This document shows, piece by piece, positions 1-8,347 of a stretch of 64,000 bases of DNA. The DNA lies in NCBI GenBank assembly GCA_030655135.1, contig JAURWC010000076.1:62001-126000 (forward strand), written 5' to 3'. The translations under genes and the position numbers were made by a program. This DNA comes from Hyphomicrobiaceae bacterium (GTDB lineage: Bacteria; Pseudomonadota; Alphaproteobacteria; Rhizobiales; Hyphomicrobiaceae). The first letter of the stretch is position 1; the number at the start of each line of letters is the position of its first letter. Under the pieces are notes generated by a model. That model was not told the origin of the DNA. It made no database searches and saw nothing but the letters and a program-made list of their open reading frames with translations.

Positions 1-2
1 GC

Positions 3-380
3 GACCAGCATCCCTTCGACACCGAGGAGGTCGACCAATGCGCCCACCGTACGTTCGATCTGTTGCGCCGTTGCGGCTTGGAGCTGACCTCGCGCGACCA
101 GATCACGACGACGCCAGCGGACTTCAACAGGCTGTTTCCGGGAACGGGCGGGGCGCTATACGGCCCGGCATCACACGGGTGGACGGCATCCTTCAGCCGG
201 CCGACGGCGCGGACGCCGGTGCCGCGCCTCTACCTGGCGGGCGGCAGTACACATCCGGGGCCGGGCGTGCCGATGGCGGCTCTGTCGGGGCGGATGGCGG
301 CGGCGCGCGTCTTGAGGGACTTGGCTTCGACGCGCCGGTCGCACCCGGCGGCTACGTCTGGTGGTACGTCGACGCGATAA
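3..380 (+). CDS. crtD: Methoxyneurosporene dehydrogenase CrtD, 3' end only
   Basis: This is the C-terminal ~125 residues of a CrtI/CrtD-type FAD-dependent carotenoid desaturase; the 5' part lies beyond the left edge. The frame is open from base 3 and ends at TAA 378-380. It carries the C-terminal FAD-binding signature of the family (LYLAGGSTHPGPGVP), followed by a helix ending GRMAAARVLRD. CrtD introduces the C3,4 double bond in the spheroidene/spirilloxanthin pathway. The separate complete crtI at 9311 and the adjacent crtC make CrtD the natural reading. The 3' end overlaps the crtC reading frame. Confidence 0.88.
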   Translation, partial: DQHPFDTEEVDQCAHRTFDLLRRCGLELTSRDQITTTPADFNRLFPGTGGALYGPASHGWTASFSRPTARTPVPRLYLAGGSTHPGPGVPMAALSGRMAAARVLRDLASTRRSHPAATSGGTSTR

Positions 381-1273
381 GCGACGACGGTCAGCATGCT
401 CTGACCATCATCGCTTTCATCGGCAGCGTGTTCTCGCCTTATTACGCGGCTGCGCGGCGGCTTGGCTGGAGCGATCCGGAGAACTTCTGTGCCGTCAACG
501 TCGCGCTTTATGAGCCGCGACGGAAGTTCTGGTCACTGACGGAGCGGACGCGACGCGACCTGCGGCGCAATCGCGATTCCCTGGCTATCGGCCCAAGCAG
601 CCTGCTGTGCGACGGCAATGCTCTGGTGATCGACATCAACGAACTGACGGTGCCGGTGCCACGGCGCATTCGTGGCACCGTACGGGTCACCCCGACGGTG
701 ACGAACGACAAGGTCATGCATTTGGACGAGGCGGGACGGCATCGCTGGCGGCCGATCGCGCCCCATGCGCGCGTAAGGGTGGAGTTGCACGATCCACGCA
801 TTCGCTGGGAGGGAGCCGCATACCTCGACACCAACTCCGGAGACGAGCCGTTGGAGGACGCATTCTTGGCATGGGACTGGTCGCGCGCCCACACCCCTGA
901 CGGCACGACCATTACCTACGACGTGACGCGGCGCGATGGGTCCAAAGGCTCGCTCGGCCGCATTTTCGACCCTAGTGGACGAATGCGTACTCCAGGTTTG
1001 CCGCCCACGGTCCCGCTGCCGGCTACCCACTGGCGGATCGCCCGGAACGTCCGGTGCGACGTTGAATGTTCGCCGCACGTGGTGCGCACACTGGAAGATA
1101 CACCTTTCTACGCCCGCTCCGTCGTCGAGACGCATTTGGGCAGCAAGCCGGTGACGGCAATCCACGAAAGCCTTTCGCTGTCTCGCGTTGCAAACCCGAT
1201 CGTCCGCTGCATGCTTCCATTCCGCATGCCGCGTAAAAGATTCCGGCATCCGAACGATGTCTGGCGCGCTTGA
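179..1273 (+). CDS. crtC: Hydroxyneurosporene synthase / carotenoid 1,2-hydratase CrtC
   Basis: CrtC hydrates the terminal 1,2 double bond of acyclic carotenes during spheroidene or spirilloxanthin synthesis. The frame contains typical CrtC blocks: PGGYVWWYVDAISDDG, AFIGSVFSPYYAAARR, the ENFCAVNVALY segment and a C-terminal HESLSLSRV stretch near FRMPRK. The start is uncertain. No ATG, GTG or TTG lies in frame between 179 (GTG) and the conserved PGGY block near 345; the only ATG is at 38, deep inside crtD. A later GTG at 428 would give 281 residues but would lose conserved sequence. The overlap with crtD implies translational coupling. Confidence 0.8.
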   Translation: MDGILQPADGADAGAAPLPGGRQYTSGAGRADGGSVGADGGGARLEGLGFDAPVAPGGYVWWYVDAISDDGQHALTIIAFIGSVFSPYYAAARRLGWSDPENFCAVNVALYEPRRKFWSLTERTRRDLRRNRDSLAIGPSSLLCDGNALVIDINELTVPVPRRIRGTVRVTPTVTNDKVMHLDEAGRHRWRPIAPHARVRVELHDPRIRWEGAAYLDTNSGDEPLEDAFLAWDWSRAHTPDGTTITYDVTRRDGSKGSLGRIFDPSGRMRTPGLPPTVPLPATHWRIARNVRCDVECSPHVVRTLEDTPFYARSVVETHLGSKPVTAIHESLSLSRVANPIVRCMLPFRMPRKRFRHPNDVWRA

Positions 1274-1343
1274 CATCCTGGCTCAACGCACCGACGATCT
1301 GTCAGAGCCCCATAAAGAGGGCAGCCGTGGAGGATCGCTTTGC

Positions 1344-1365
1344 GTCTCAGTCATTACATTGAGAC
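1344..1365. promoter_or_regulatory. Inverted repeat upstream of bphP (candidate operator)
   Basis: GTCTCA and TGAGAC form a perfect 6-bp inverted repeat with a 10-nt spacer, 43 bp upstream of the bphP ATG in the 134-bp crtC-bphP gap. It does not match the PpsR pattern TGT-N12-ACA. It could be an operator or part of a terminator, although no T-tract follows. The binding factor is unknown. Confidence 0.35.
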
Positions 1366-1407
1366 CGCGTTGCCGCGCGCCGCTCTACTTTCGGGCGGGC
1401 GTGTGTT

Positions 1408-3681
1408 ATGACTCGTTCGCAACCCGCCGTAAAAGACGCCGTAACCGCCAAGAACGTGGATCTTTCGAACTGCGACCAGGAATTGGTTCAGTTTCCTGGC
1501 GCCATCCAGCCCCACGGGGCAATGCTCATTGTCGATGAGCCGGACTACATTATCCGCCAGGCGAGCGCCAACTGCGAAGCGATCATCGGCCGGTCTGCGA
1601 ACGACGTGCTCGGCAAGCGCGTCGCGGACGTGTTCGCTGCCGCCCCGCGCATGCTGGAGCAGATGCAGCGCATGTCGCTCGAGAACGGGCCCGTGCATGT
1701 CGTGCGGGAGTCGTTTGCCGGCGCCACCAACGGGGTCAACATTTTCGCGCATCGCTGCGGCGGTGTCCTCATCCTGGAAGTCGAGACGATTGCCGATCCG
1801 GCGGCCGAACCTACGACGCATCTGTATTCCGACGTGCGGGAAACGATTGCGATGCTGGAGGCGTGCCAGGGTCTGCAAAATTTCTTCGACCTCGCCGTTG
1901 AGCGCATCCGGGTTTTTACCGGATACGATCGCGTGCTGGCTTACAAGTTCGCCGAGGATGGCAGCGGCCATGTGATGGCGGAAGCGATACCCGAGGGCCT
2001 GGAGCCGTATCTCGGCCTGCACTATCCTGCGTCGGACATCCCGGCGCCGGCGCGCCGCCTGTTCGGCGCGAGCTGGCTGCGCCACCTGCCCGACGTCAGC
2101 TATGAACCTGTCGCGCTTGTCGCCAACGGCCCTTCGGGAACGTCCGCTCCGATCGACATGAGCTACGCCATCCTGCGCAGCGTCTCCGTCATGTACTCCG
2201 GCTATCTCAAGAACATGGGCGTGCATTCCACGATGGTGATGCCCCTCATGAAGCAGGGGCAGCTATGGGGTCTCATCTCGGCCATGCATCATAGCGGGCC
2301 GCGGCATGTTCCCTACGAAGCGCGAATGGCAGCGGAGTTCCTGTCGCACATGCTCTCCCTGCTGATGAGCGGCAAGGAAGACGCCGACGGGTACGAGCAG
2401 CGACTACGCATGACAGCCGTCGCGGACCAGCTGGTGGAAGGCTTGTGCCGCAACCCCGATCTGCATGTGTCGCTCGTTGCGCCGGATCAGCCCAATTTAA
2501 TGTCGCTCATTCCGTCGCAAGGCGCGGCCATTGCGGCGCGCGGCAGCTTTAGCCTTATCGGGCAGACGCCGGCTGAGGACGATGTCGCGGCGCTGGTCGA
2601 CTGGCTATCAAAGATGAACCAACCGGTCTTCTGCACCGAGCAGCTGTCTGAGCTTTATCCAGCCGCCGGAAATTTCAGGTCGGTTGCCAGTGGCGTCCTG
2701 GCCGTCCGGCTGTCCCAGCAGACCCGGGATTTCCTGCTGTGGTTCCGGCCGGAGCACGTCGAAATCGTGAATTGGGCGGGGAATCCAGAGAAACCGGTCG
2801 TCGTCAGCGAGAGCGACGGCGAAGTGAAGCTGCAGCCTCGCAGGTCGTTCGCGCTCTGGAAGGAAAGCGTGACCGGGCGGTCCGAACCGTGGCGCCAAGA
2901 CGAGCGCGAAGCCGCTTCAGCGCTGCGCCAATCGATCCTCGAAATCATCTTGAGCCGTGCTGAAGAGGTCGATCGGGTCAATCGGCAGCTGGCGGAGGTC
3001 AATGTCGAGCTCGATAGTTTTGCCTATGCTGCATCGCACGATTTGAAGGAGCCGCTGCGGGGCGTGCATCACCTCGCGAGCTTCCTGAAAAGGGGTCAAG
3101 AGGGCCGCATCGACGATGAGGGCCGCCAGCAACTGGAGACCATCCTGAAGCTGACGCGGCGCATGGACGATTTGATCGAATCCCTGCTGCAATACTCCAG
3201 AACAGGCCGTGTCGAGCTGATGCTGGAGACGCACGACATGGATGAGCTGGTCGACGAGGCGCTGATGTCGTGCCGCCGGCTGTTCGCCGAACGCCCCGCG
3301 GACATTCGCCGGCCGATGCCGCTAGGGACCATCGTTTGCGATCGTGTGCGAGTGCGAGAAGTCCTCTCAAATTTGATCTCCAACGGCATCAAATACAACG
3401 ACAAGTCGCAACGCTGGATCGAGATAGGCGTGGAACGTGCCAGCCCGACACGCTATTATGTGCGCGATAACGGGATTGGGATTTCGGCCTCCGCTAAAGA
3501 TCGAATTTTTGATATTTTCCGCCGCGTTCACGGCGAGCACGAATTTGGCGGCGGCGTGGGGGCTGGACTGACGATCTCGCGCAAAACAGTTGAACGGCAC
3601 GGTGGCCGCCTCTGGGTCGACTCCTTGCCGGACGAAGGCTCGATCTTTTACTTCACCTTGGGGCCGGAGAGATCCGCATGA
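1408..3681 (+). CDS. bphP: Bacteriophytochrome sensor histidine kinase
   Basis: A 757-residue red/far-red photoreceptor with order PAS (~15-120), GAF (~140-310), PHY (~325-505), histidine kinase (~535-755). The biliverdin-linking Cys is Cys22 in the SNCDQE block. The GAF domain carries PASDIP (Asp210), and the PHY tongue carries the PRxSF motif (PRRSFALW). The kinase is Cph1-like, with FAYAASHDLKEPLRG (His544), NLISNGIKY (N box), DNGIGIS and GGGVGAGLTI. At the place of the conserved pocket His in SPxH the protein reads SVMY (Tyr263), and GLISAMHH is one residue longer than the usual GLIACHH. The stop overlaps the next ATG by 4 bp, so kinase and regulator are coupled. Photochemistry cannot be read from sequence. 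Confidence 0.95.
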   Translation: MTRSQPAVKDAVTAKNVDLSNCDQELVQFPGAIQPHGAMLIVDEPDYIIRQASANCEAIIGRSANDVLGKRVADVFAAAPRMLEQMQRMSLENGPVHVVRESFAGATNGVNIFAHRCGGVLILEVETIADPAAEPTTHLYSDVRETIAMLEACQGLQNFFDLAVERIRVFTGYDRVLAYKFAEDGSGHVMAEAIPEGLEPYLGLHYPASDIPAPARRLFGASWLRHLPDVSYEPVALVANGPSGTSAPIDMSYAILRSVSVMYSGYLKNMGVHSTMVMPLMKQGQLWGLISAMHHSGPRHVPYEARMAAEFLSHMLSLLMSGKEDADGYEQRLRMTAVADQLVEGLCRNPDLHVSLVAPDQPNLMSLIPSQGAAIAARGSFSLIGQTPAEDDVAALVDWLSKMNQPVFCTEQLSELYPAAGNFRSVASGVLAVRLSQQTRDFLLWFRPEHVEIVNWAGNPEKPVVVSESDGEVKLQPRRSFALWKESVTGRSEPWRQDEREAASALRQSILEIILSRAEEVDRVNRQLAEVNVELDSFAYAASHDLKEPLRGVHHLASFLKRGQEGRIDDEGRQQLETILKLTRRMDDLIESLLQYSRTGRVELMLETHDMDELVDEALMSCRRLFAERPADIRRPMPLGTIVCDRVRVREVLSNLISNGIKYNDKSQRWIEIGVERASPTRYYVRDNGIGISASAKDRIFDIFRRVHGEHEFGGGVGAGLTISRKTVERHGGRLWVDSLPDEGSIFYFTLGPERSA

Positions 3682-4529
3682 CGGTGCGCAGCGTCCTTTC
3701 TGTCGAAGATAGCGACACCGACTTCATGGCATTGCAGTTCGCGCTCAATGCGGCCGGCGTGAACGTGCCGCTGACGCGATGCGCCACGGGGCGCGAGGCC
3801 ATGACGTGGATGGAGAACGCGCCCTCTTGCGACCTGTCGGAGCGGACGTCGCTTGTGCTTATGGATCTCAATCTGCCCGGCATCGATGGATTGCAGCTGT
3901 TGAAAGCGGTTCGCCAGCGCGATCCCAAGCGGCAGGTGCCCGTGATCGTGTTGACGACATCCTCTCACCCGCGCGACATCGCGAGCTGCTACGAGGCCGG
4001 CGCGGACGCCTATCTCACCAAGCCGCTGGCTCTCGAGGACTGGGAAAGCAAGGTCGGTTCGTTGACGGAGTATTGGCTCACCGCGGCCGCCGGCAAGTCC
4101 GGCTTCAGGCCCGTCGGGCACTTCAGCGGCAGCGACGCTGCATCGCGCCATGAAACACTGGCGCGCACGATCGAACGCGAGGTCATTCCGCGTCTGCTGC
4201 TGGCGCACGAAACAGACGCGCACGGCTCGGGCAGTGGTGGCTTGATCGGCAATTCGTTTACCCCCGGAGAAGATGTCGTTGCGGAACTTGCCCGCCTTGT
4301 TCTAGAGGCCGATGTCGCGACAGCCGCGAGATTCGTCGAATCCGTGCGCGGCCCCAGGACAAGCATCGATTCCATTTTCCAGCAGCTCATTACGCCGGCC
4401 AGCCGGCTCGTCGGCGACCTGTGGAAGACCGACCACTGCAGTTTTCTGCAGTTTTCGCAGGCTCTGGAACGGTTGCAACAACTGCTCGTCGAACTTGATC
4501 TCGACGGCAACTGCGAAACCCGGCACTAA
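3678..4529 (+). CDS. Rcp1-type response regulator fused to a PpaA/AerR-like helical domain
   Basis: A 283-residue protein. Residues ~5-130 are a receiver domain of the phytochrome-partner (Rcp1) type: acidic pair E10/D11, phospho-acceptor Asp63 in LVLMDLNLPGIDG, and Lys115 in YLTKPLALED. Residues ~158-275 closely match the N-terminal half of PpaA/AerR encoded at 23565-24434: IEREVIPRLLLAH against IEADIIPKLLLAH, then IF..L.TP..RL.G.LW..D.C.F with QQ.L..L. The DxHxxG cobalamin motif and Rossmann half of PpaA are absent because the protein ends first. This is therefore not a simple Rcp1. By inference it may connect BphP phosphorylation to the PpsR/PpaA circuit. ATGA overlap with bphP. Confidence 0.88.
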   Translation: MTVRSVLSVEDSDTDFMALQFALNAAGVNVPLTRCATGREAMTWMENAPSCDLSERTSLVLMDLNLPGIDGLQLLKAVRQRDPKRQVPVIVLTTSSHPRDIASCYEAGADAYLTKPLALEDWESKVGSLTEYWLTAAAGKSGFRPVGHFSGSDAASRHETLARTIEREVIPRLLLAHETDAHGSGSGGLIGNSFTPGEDVVAELARLVLEADVATAARFVESVRGPRTSIDSIFQQLITPASRLVGDLWKTDHCSFLQFSQALERLQQLLVELDLDGNCETRH

Positions 4530-4609
4530 CCCACCACGCAAAATTTCCGTCTCGGCTCGCGGGTACAAAATGCGCGTGACGTATCGCGTTGGCGGGGTTA
4601 TAAAGCCCT

Positions 4610-5572
4610 ATGCCAGAGAACTTGACACCTTTGACTGTCATTTTATCTAGACCGCGGGGTTTCTGTGCCGGTGTCGTGCGAGCCGTGCAGATGGTTGAGG
4701 AAGCGCTGCAGCGGTATGGCGCGCCGATCTATGTTCGTCACGAGATCGTCCATAACAAGCATGTCGTTGCTGACCTGAGAGCGCGGGGCGCCATCTTCGT
4801 GGATGACGTGGCCGAGATCCCTGAAGGCGCGATTACGATTTTCAGCGCGCATGGCGTTGCTCCCGACGTCGAGCAGTCGGCAGACGCGCGCCATCTCGAC
4901 GTCATCGATGCGACTTGCCCTCTTGTGCGCCGTGTGCACAACGAGGGGAGGCGCTATGCGCAGATGGGCTACGACGTCGTGCTGATCGGCCATCGTGGTC
5001 ACCCGGAGGTCGAGGGGACGAGCGGGCAGATCGGCGGACGGCTGCACATCGTCGGGACGCCGGCCGAGGTGGACACCCTGAACGTCGAAGATCCCGCGCG
5101 GGTCGCTTTCGTGACACAAACGACTTTGAGCGTGTCCGATACCCAGGACACCATTTCCGCTTTGAAGCGCCGGTTCCCCCGCATCGCGGGACAGGACACG
5201 AAGGACATCTGCTATGCGACGCAGAACCGCCAGAACGCTGTCGCCGACCTATTGAAGCGCGTCGACCTTTTGCTCGTCGTTGGGTCCGCCAACAGCTCGA
5301 ATGCCAACCGGCTGCAGGAGATCGGCCGCAGCGCGGGCGTGCCCAGCTATCTAATCGACGGGCCGGCCGGTATCGATGCCGCCTGGCTGCGTGATGTCGC
5401 TACGGTTGGCATCACGGCCGGCGCCTCGGCCCCGGAGATACTCGTCCAAGACACGTTGAAATTCCTGGCGTCGTTGCGCCCGGTTGTCGTCACGGAGATG
5501 GACGGTCGCGACGAGGCCGTCCGGTTTCGTCTGCCCGACAGGTTCGTCGCAAAGGCAGAAGTCAGGGTTTAG
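4610..5572 (+). CDS. ispH: 4-hydroxy-3-methylbut-2-enyl diphosphate reductase IspH (LytB)
   Basis: Last enzyme of the MEP pathway; it makes IPP and DMAPP. It has 320 residues, the normal length. The three iron-sulfur cysteines are visible in RGFCAGV, DATCPLV and KDICYATQNRQ, with the EVEGT and SSNANRL active-site segments. It stands 80 bp after the phytochrome regulator and 14 bp before bchI, so it is placed to be co-expressed with Mg chelatase. Together with dxs at 11926 it puts both the first and the last MEP-pathway steps inside the PGC. The ATG at 4610 has no strong Shine-Dalgarno, but the protein alignment begins there. Confidence 0.95.
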   Translation: MPENLTPLTVILSRPRGFCAGVVRAVQMVEEALQRYGAPIYVRHEIVHNKHVVADLRARGAIFVDDVAEIPEGAITIFSAHGVAPDVEQSADARHLDVIDATCPLVRRVHNEGRRYAQMGYDVVLIGHRGHPEVEGTSGQIGGRLHIVGTPAEVDTLNVEDPARVAFVTQTTLSVSDTQDTISALKRRFPRIAGQDTKDICYATQNRQNAVADLLKRVDLLLVVGSANSSNANRLQEIGRSAGVPSYLIDGPAGIDAAWLRDVATVGITAGASAPEILVQDTLKFLASLRPVVVTEMDGRDEAVRFRLPDRFVAKAEVRV

Positions 5573-5586
5573 CAAAGGCGATCGAT

Positions 5587-6612
5587 ATGCGCGCGCTCTA
5601 TCCGTTCACCGCAATCATCGGCCAGGACGAGATGCGGCTGGCGCTGCTTATTGCGGCCGTCGACCCGACGATCGGCGGCGTTCTCGTCTTCGGCGATCGC
5701 GGAACCGGCAAGTCGACCGCGGTCCGCGGGCTGGCGTCGCTGCTGCCGCCGATGCGCGCGGTGTGCGGATGCAAATATCATTGCGATCCTGGCGCGAACG
5801 GCTCGGGCTGCGACGATTGCCAGGAGCGCGGCCGCGAAGGTCCGCTGCCGAGCGAATTGGTTGCGGTGCCCGTCGTCGACCTGCCGCTGGGTGCCACCGA
5901 AGACCGGATCGTCGGCGCACTGGATCTCGAGCGCGCCCTGACGCGCGGCGAAAAGGCGTTCCAGACCGGCCTGCTGGCGCGCGCGCATCGCGGCTTTCTC
6001 TATATCGACGAGGTCAACCTGCTGGAGGACCACCTCGTCGATCTTCTGCTCGACGTGGCGGCGTCGGGCGAGAACGTCGTTGAGCGGGAAGGGCTCAGCG
6101 TGCGCCACCCGGCTCGCTTCGTGCTGGTCGGCAGCGGGAACCCGGAAGAAGGCGAGCTGCGTCCGCAACTGCTGGACCGGTTCGGCTTGTCGGTGGAGGT
6201 GCGCACGCCCCAGGATATCGCCACGCGCGTTGAAATCGTGCAGCGGCGCGACGCGTTCGAGCGCGCACCGGCGGCGTTCGCAGCGGCTTGGCAGGGTGAG
6301 GACGAGGCCGTACGCGCGCAAATCGAGGCCGCCCGGCGCCTACTGCGGTCAGTCGACGTGCCGACATCGATAATGGAGCAGATGGCGCGGCTGTGCTCAG
6401 GGCTCGGCACCGACGGCTTGCGCGGAGAGCTGACGTTGATGCGCGCTGCGCGGGCTACCGCTGCTCTGGATGGCGCAACGACGGTGACGGCGGAGCACGT
6501 CCGTGGCGTGACGCCGCTGGCGCTGCGCCATCGGCTGCGGCGCAATCCGCTCGAAGAAGCCGGCTCTACTGCGCGCATCGATCGCGCGGTCGTGGAGGCT
6601 TTCGGTGCCTGA
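5587..6612 (+). CDS. bchI: Magnesium chelatase ATPase subunit BchI
   Basis: AAA+ subunit of the Mg chelatase that inserts Mg2+ into protoporphyrin IX with BchD and BchH. It has 341 residues. Walker A is GDRGTGKST, Walker B is GFLYIDEVNLL, sensor 1 lies in VGSGNPEEGELRPQLLDRFG (the arginine-finger region). A conserved Cys cluster (CGCKYHCDP, then CDDC) lies near residues 60-80, as in BchI/ChlI. It overlaps bchD by 8 bp, so the two interacting subunits are translationally coupled. Confidence 0.97.
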   Translation: MRALYPFTAIIGQDEMRLALLIAAVDPTIGGVLVFGDRGTGKSTAVRGLASLLPPMRAVCGCKYHCDPGANGSGCDDCQERGREGPLPSELVAVPVVDLPLGATEDRIVGALDLERALTRGEKAFQTGLLARAHRGFLYIDEVNLLEDHLVDLLLDVAASGENVVEREGLSVRHPARFVLVGSGNPEEGELRPQLLDRFGLSVEVRTPQDIATRVEIVQRRDAFERAPAAFAAAWQGEDEAVRAQIEAARRLLRSVDVPTSIMEQMARLCSGLGTDGLRGELTLMRAARATAALDGATTVTAEHVRGVTPLALRHRLRRNPLEEAGSTARIDRAVVEAFGA

Positions 6613-8347
6613 CGCAAAGACGGCATCAGGCGCGGGAGCAGCGCTCAGCGATGCGGACTGGGCAGCGGCCATCGTGGCGATGGACCCTGCCGTTGTTGGC
6701 GGCGTCGTGATAAGGGCGCGCCACGGGGAGGATGCCGACTCCTGGCTTAGGCTTTTGCGCGGTCTTCTGTCGCCCGGAACGCCCGTGCGGCGCGTGCCGG
6801 GACATATCACTGATGACCGGCTGCTCGGCGGGCTGGATCTGGCGGCAACGCTGGCGGCCGGACGGCCGATGGTGGCGAGCGGTCTGCTGGCTGAGGCCGA
6901 CGGCGGCTTATTGGTACTGCCGCTGGCAGAGCGCGTGGCGGCTGCGACGGCGGCGCATCTGGCAGCGGCTCGCGATCTCGGCGAGGTGCTGATCGAGCGC
7001 GACGGTTTCACCTGCCGCGCACGGGCGCGGTTCGGCGTCATCGCGCTCAACGAGGGCCGCGACGACGAGCAACCGCCAGCCAACCTGACAGACCGGCTAG
7101 CGATCCATATCGATCTTGCGGCATCCCCGCCTACCGCCGATGCCGGCGCACTATCTACGCTGGTTGATAGAGCGCGCAGCACCGGTGCGGACGTGACCAT
7201 ATCCACTGAAATTACGGAGGCGATTTGCGGCGCTGCGGTGTCACTCGGCATCGGATCACTGACAGCGTCAGTGTTTGCCGTGCGTGTGGCGCGGATCGCG
7301 GCTGCGCTGGCGGGGCGAACGGCCGTCGCCGAAGACGATGTCATCCTTGCCGCGCGGCTCGTGCTTGGGCCTCGCGCAACAACAATTCCCGCGTCACCCG
7401 AGCAGCCGGAAGAGCAATCCGCGCCTGACGCAAGCGACGGGCAATCCGCTGACGACGAGACGACAGGCGAACTAAAAGATGTTGCCGTGGAAGCAGCGCG
7501 GGCTTCGCTGCCGCCGGGGCTGCTCGCGCAGCTCACTGCTTGCGCGAATCGCAGCAACGCAACGGGGGCCGGCCGCAGCAAACAACCGCACACGGCCAGC
7601 CGGCGTGGGCGAAGCGTCGGCGTCAAGCGCGGCCCACCAAGCGGTGGGGCGCGCTTGAATCTGATCGAGACGCTGCGCGCGGCCGCGCCGTGGCAGAGGA
7701 TGCGCCGGCAGAACGACAGGCCGGGGCGCGTCGAAGTCCGCGCTGATGATTTCCGCGTGCGCCGCCTCAAACAGCAAGTTGCGGCCACGACAATCTTTCT
7801 GGTGGATGCGTCCGGCTCAAGCGCGCTGCATCGCCTCGGCGAGGCGAAGGGTGCCGTGGAGCTGCTGCTGGCGGACTGCTACGTTCGGCGTGACCAGGTT
7901 GCCATGATCGCCTTCAGCGGACGCGGCGCGGAAGTACTGTTGCCGCCGACGCGGTCTCTGGCACGCGCCCGGCGCAGCCTGGCCGATCTGCCCGGCGGCG
8001 GCGGTACACCGCTGGCAGCCGGGATTGATGCCACGGCGCTGATGGTGGAGGCAGTGAAGCGCAAGGGGCAGGCGCCCGGTGTCGTCATTCTCACGGACGG
8101 CAAGGCAAATCTAACCCGGGCAGGGACCGGCGGGCGTAGTGTTGCCGAGGAAGAAGCGCTCACAGCCGCGCGGGCCATGCGCCTGCTTAATGCCAAGGCC
8201 ATTGTCATCGATACCTCGCCGCAGCCACAGCCGCAGGCCGCGCGCGTGGCCGACGCGCTCGGTGCGCGCTATCTTCCGTTGCCGCGTGCAGACGCAGAAA
8301 CACTCTGCCTAGCAGTGAAGGCGCAGCAGGACAGGAGAGGCGCGTGA
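6605..8347 (+). CDS. bchD: Magnesium chelatase subunit BchD
   Basis: 580-residue partner of BchI. The N-terminal half is a degenerate AAA+ module without a good Walker A. A low-complexity acidic/Pro/Ala/Gln linker (~260-300) follows, then basic residues. The C-terminal VWA/integrin-I domain has the MIDAS motif DASGSS and the conserved FSGRGAE and GGGGTPLAAG segments. The start is GTG at 6605, inside the end of bchI. The 3' end overlaps bchO by 4 bp (GTGA). BchD forms the platform on which the BchI hexamer assembles. Confidence 0.95.
   Translation: MPDAKTASGAGAALSDADWAAAIVAMDPAVVGGVVIRARHGEDADSWLRLLRGLLSPGTPVRRVPGHITDDRLLGGLDLAATLAAGRPMVASGLLAEADGGLLVLPLAERVAAATAAHLAAARDLGEVLIERDGFTCRARARFGVIALNEGRDDEQPPANLTDRLAIHIDLAASPPTADAGALSTLVDRARSTGADVTISTEITEAICGAAVSLGIGSLTASVFAVRVARIAAALAGRTAVAEDDVILAARLVLGPRATTIPASPEQPEEQSAPDASDGQSADDETTGELKDVAVEAARASLPPGLLAQLTACANRSNATGAGRSKQPHTASRRGRSVGVKRGPPSGGARLNLIETLRAAAPWQRMRRQNDRPGRVEVRADDFRVRRLKQQVAATTIFLVDASGSSALHRLGEAKGAVELLLADCYVRRDQVAMIAFSGRGAEVLLPPTRSLARARRSLADLPGGGGTPLAAGIDATALMVEAVKRKGQAPGVVILTDGKANLTRAGTGGRSVAEEEALTAARAMRLLNAKAIVIDTSPQPQPQAARVADALGARYLPLPRADAETLCLAVKAQQDRRGA

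Noticed and set aside
38-178. In-frame ATG at 38 as the start of crtC
   Set aside because: The added sequence is the out-of-frame shadow of crtD (Arg/Gly/Asp-rich) and would overlap crtD by over 340 bp.
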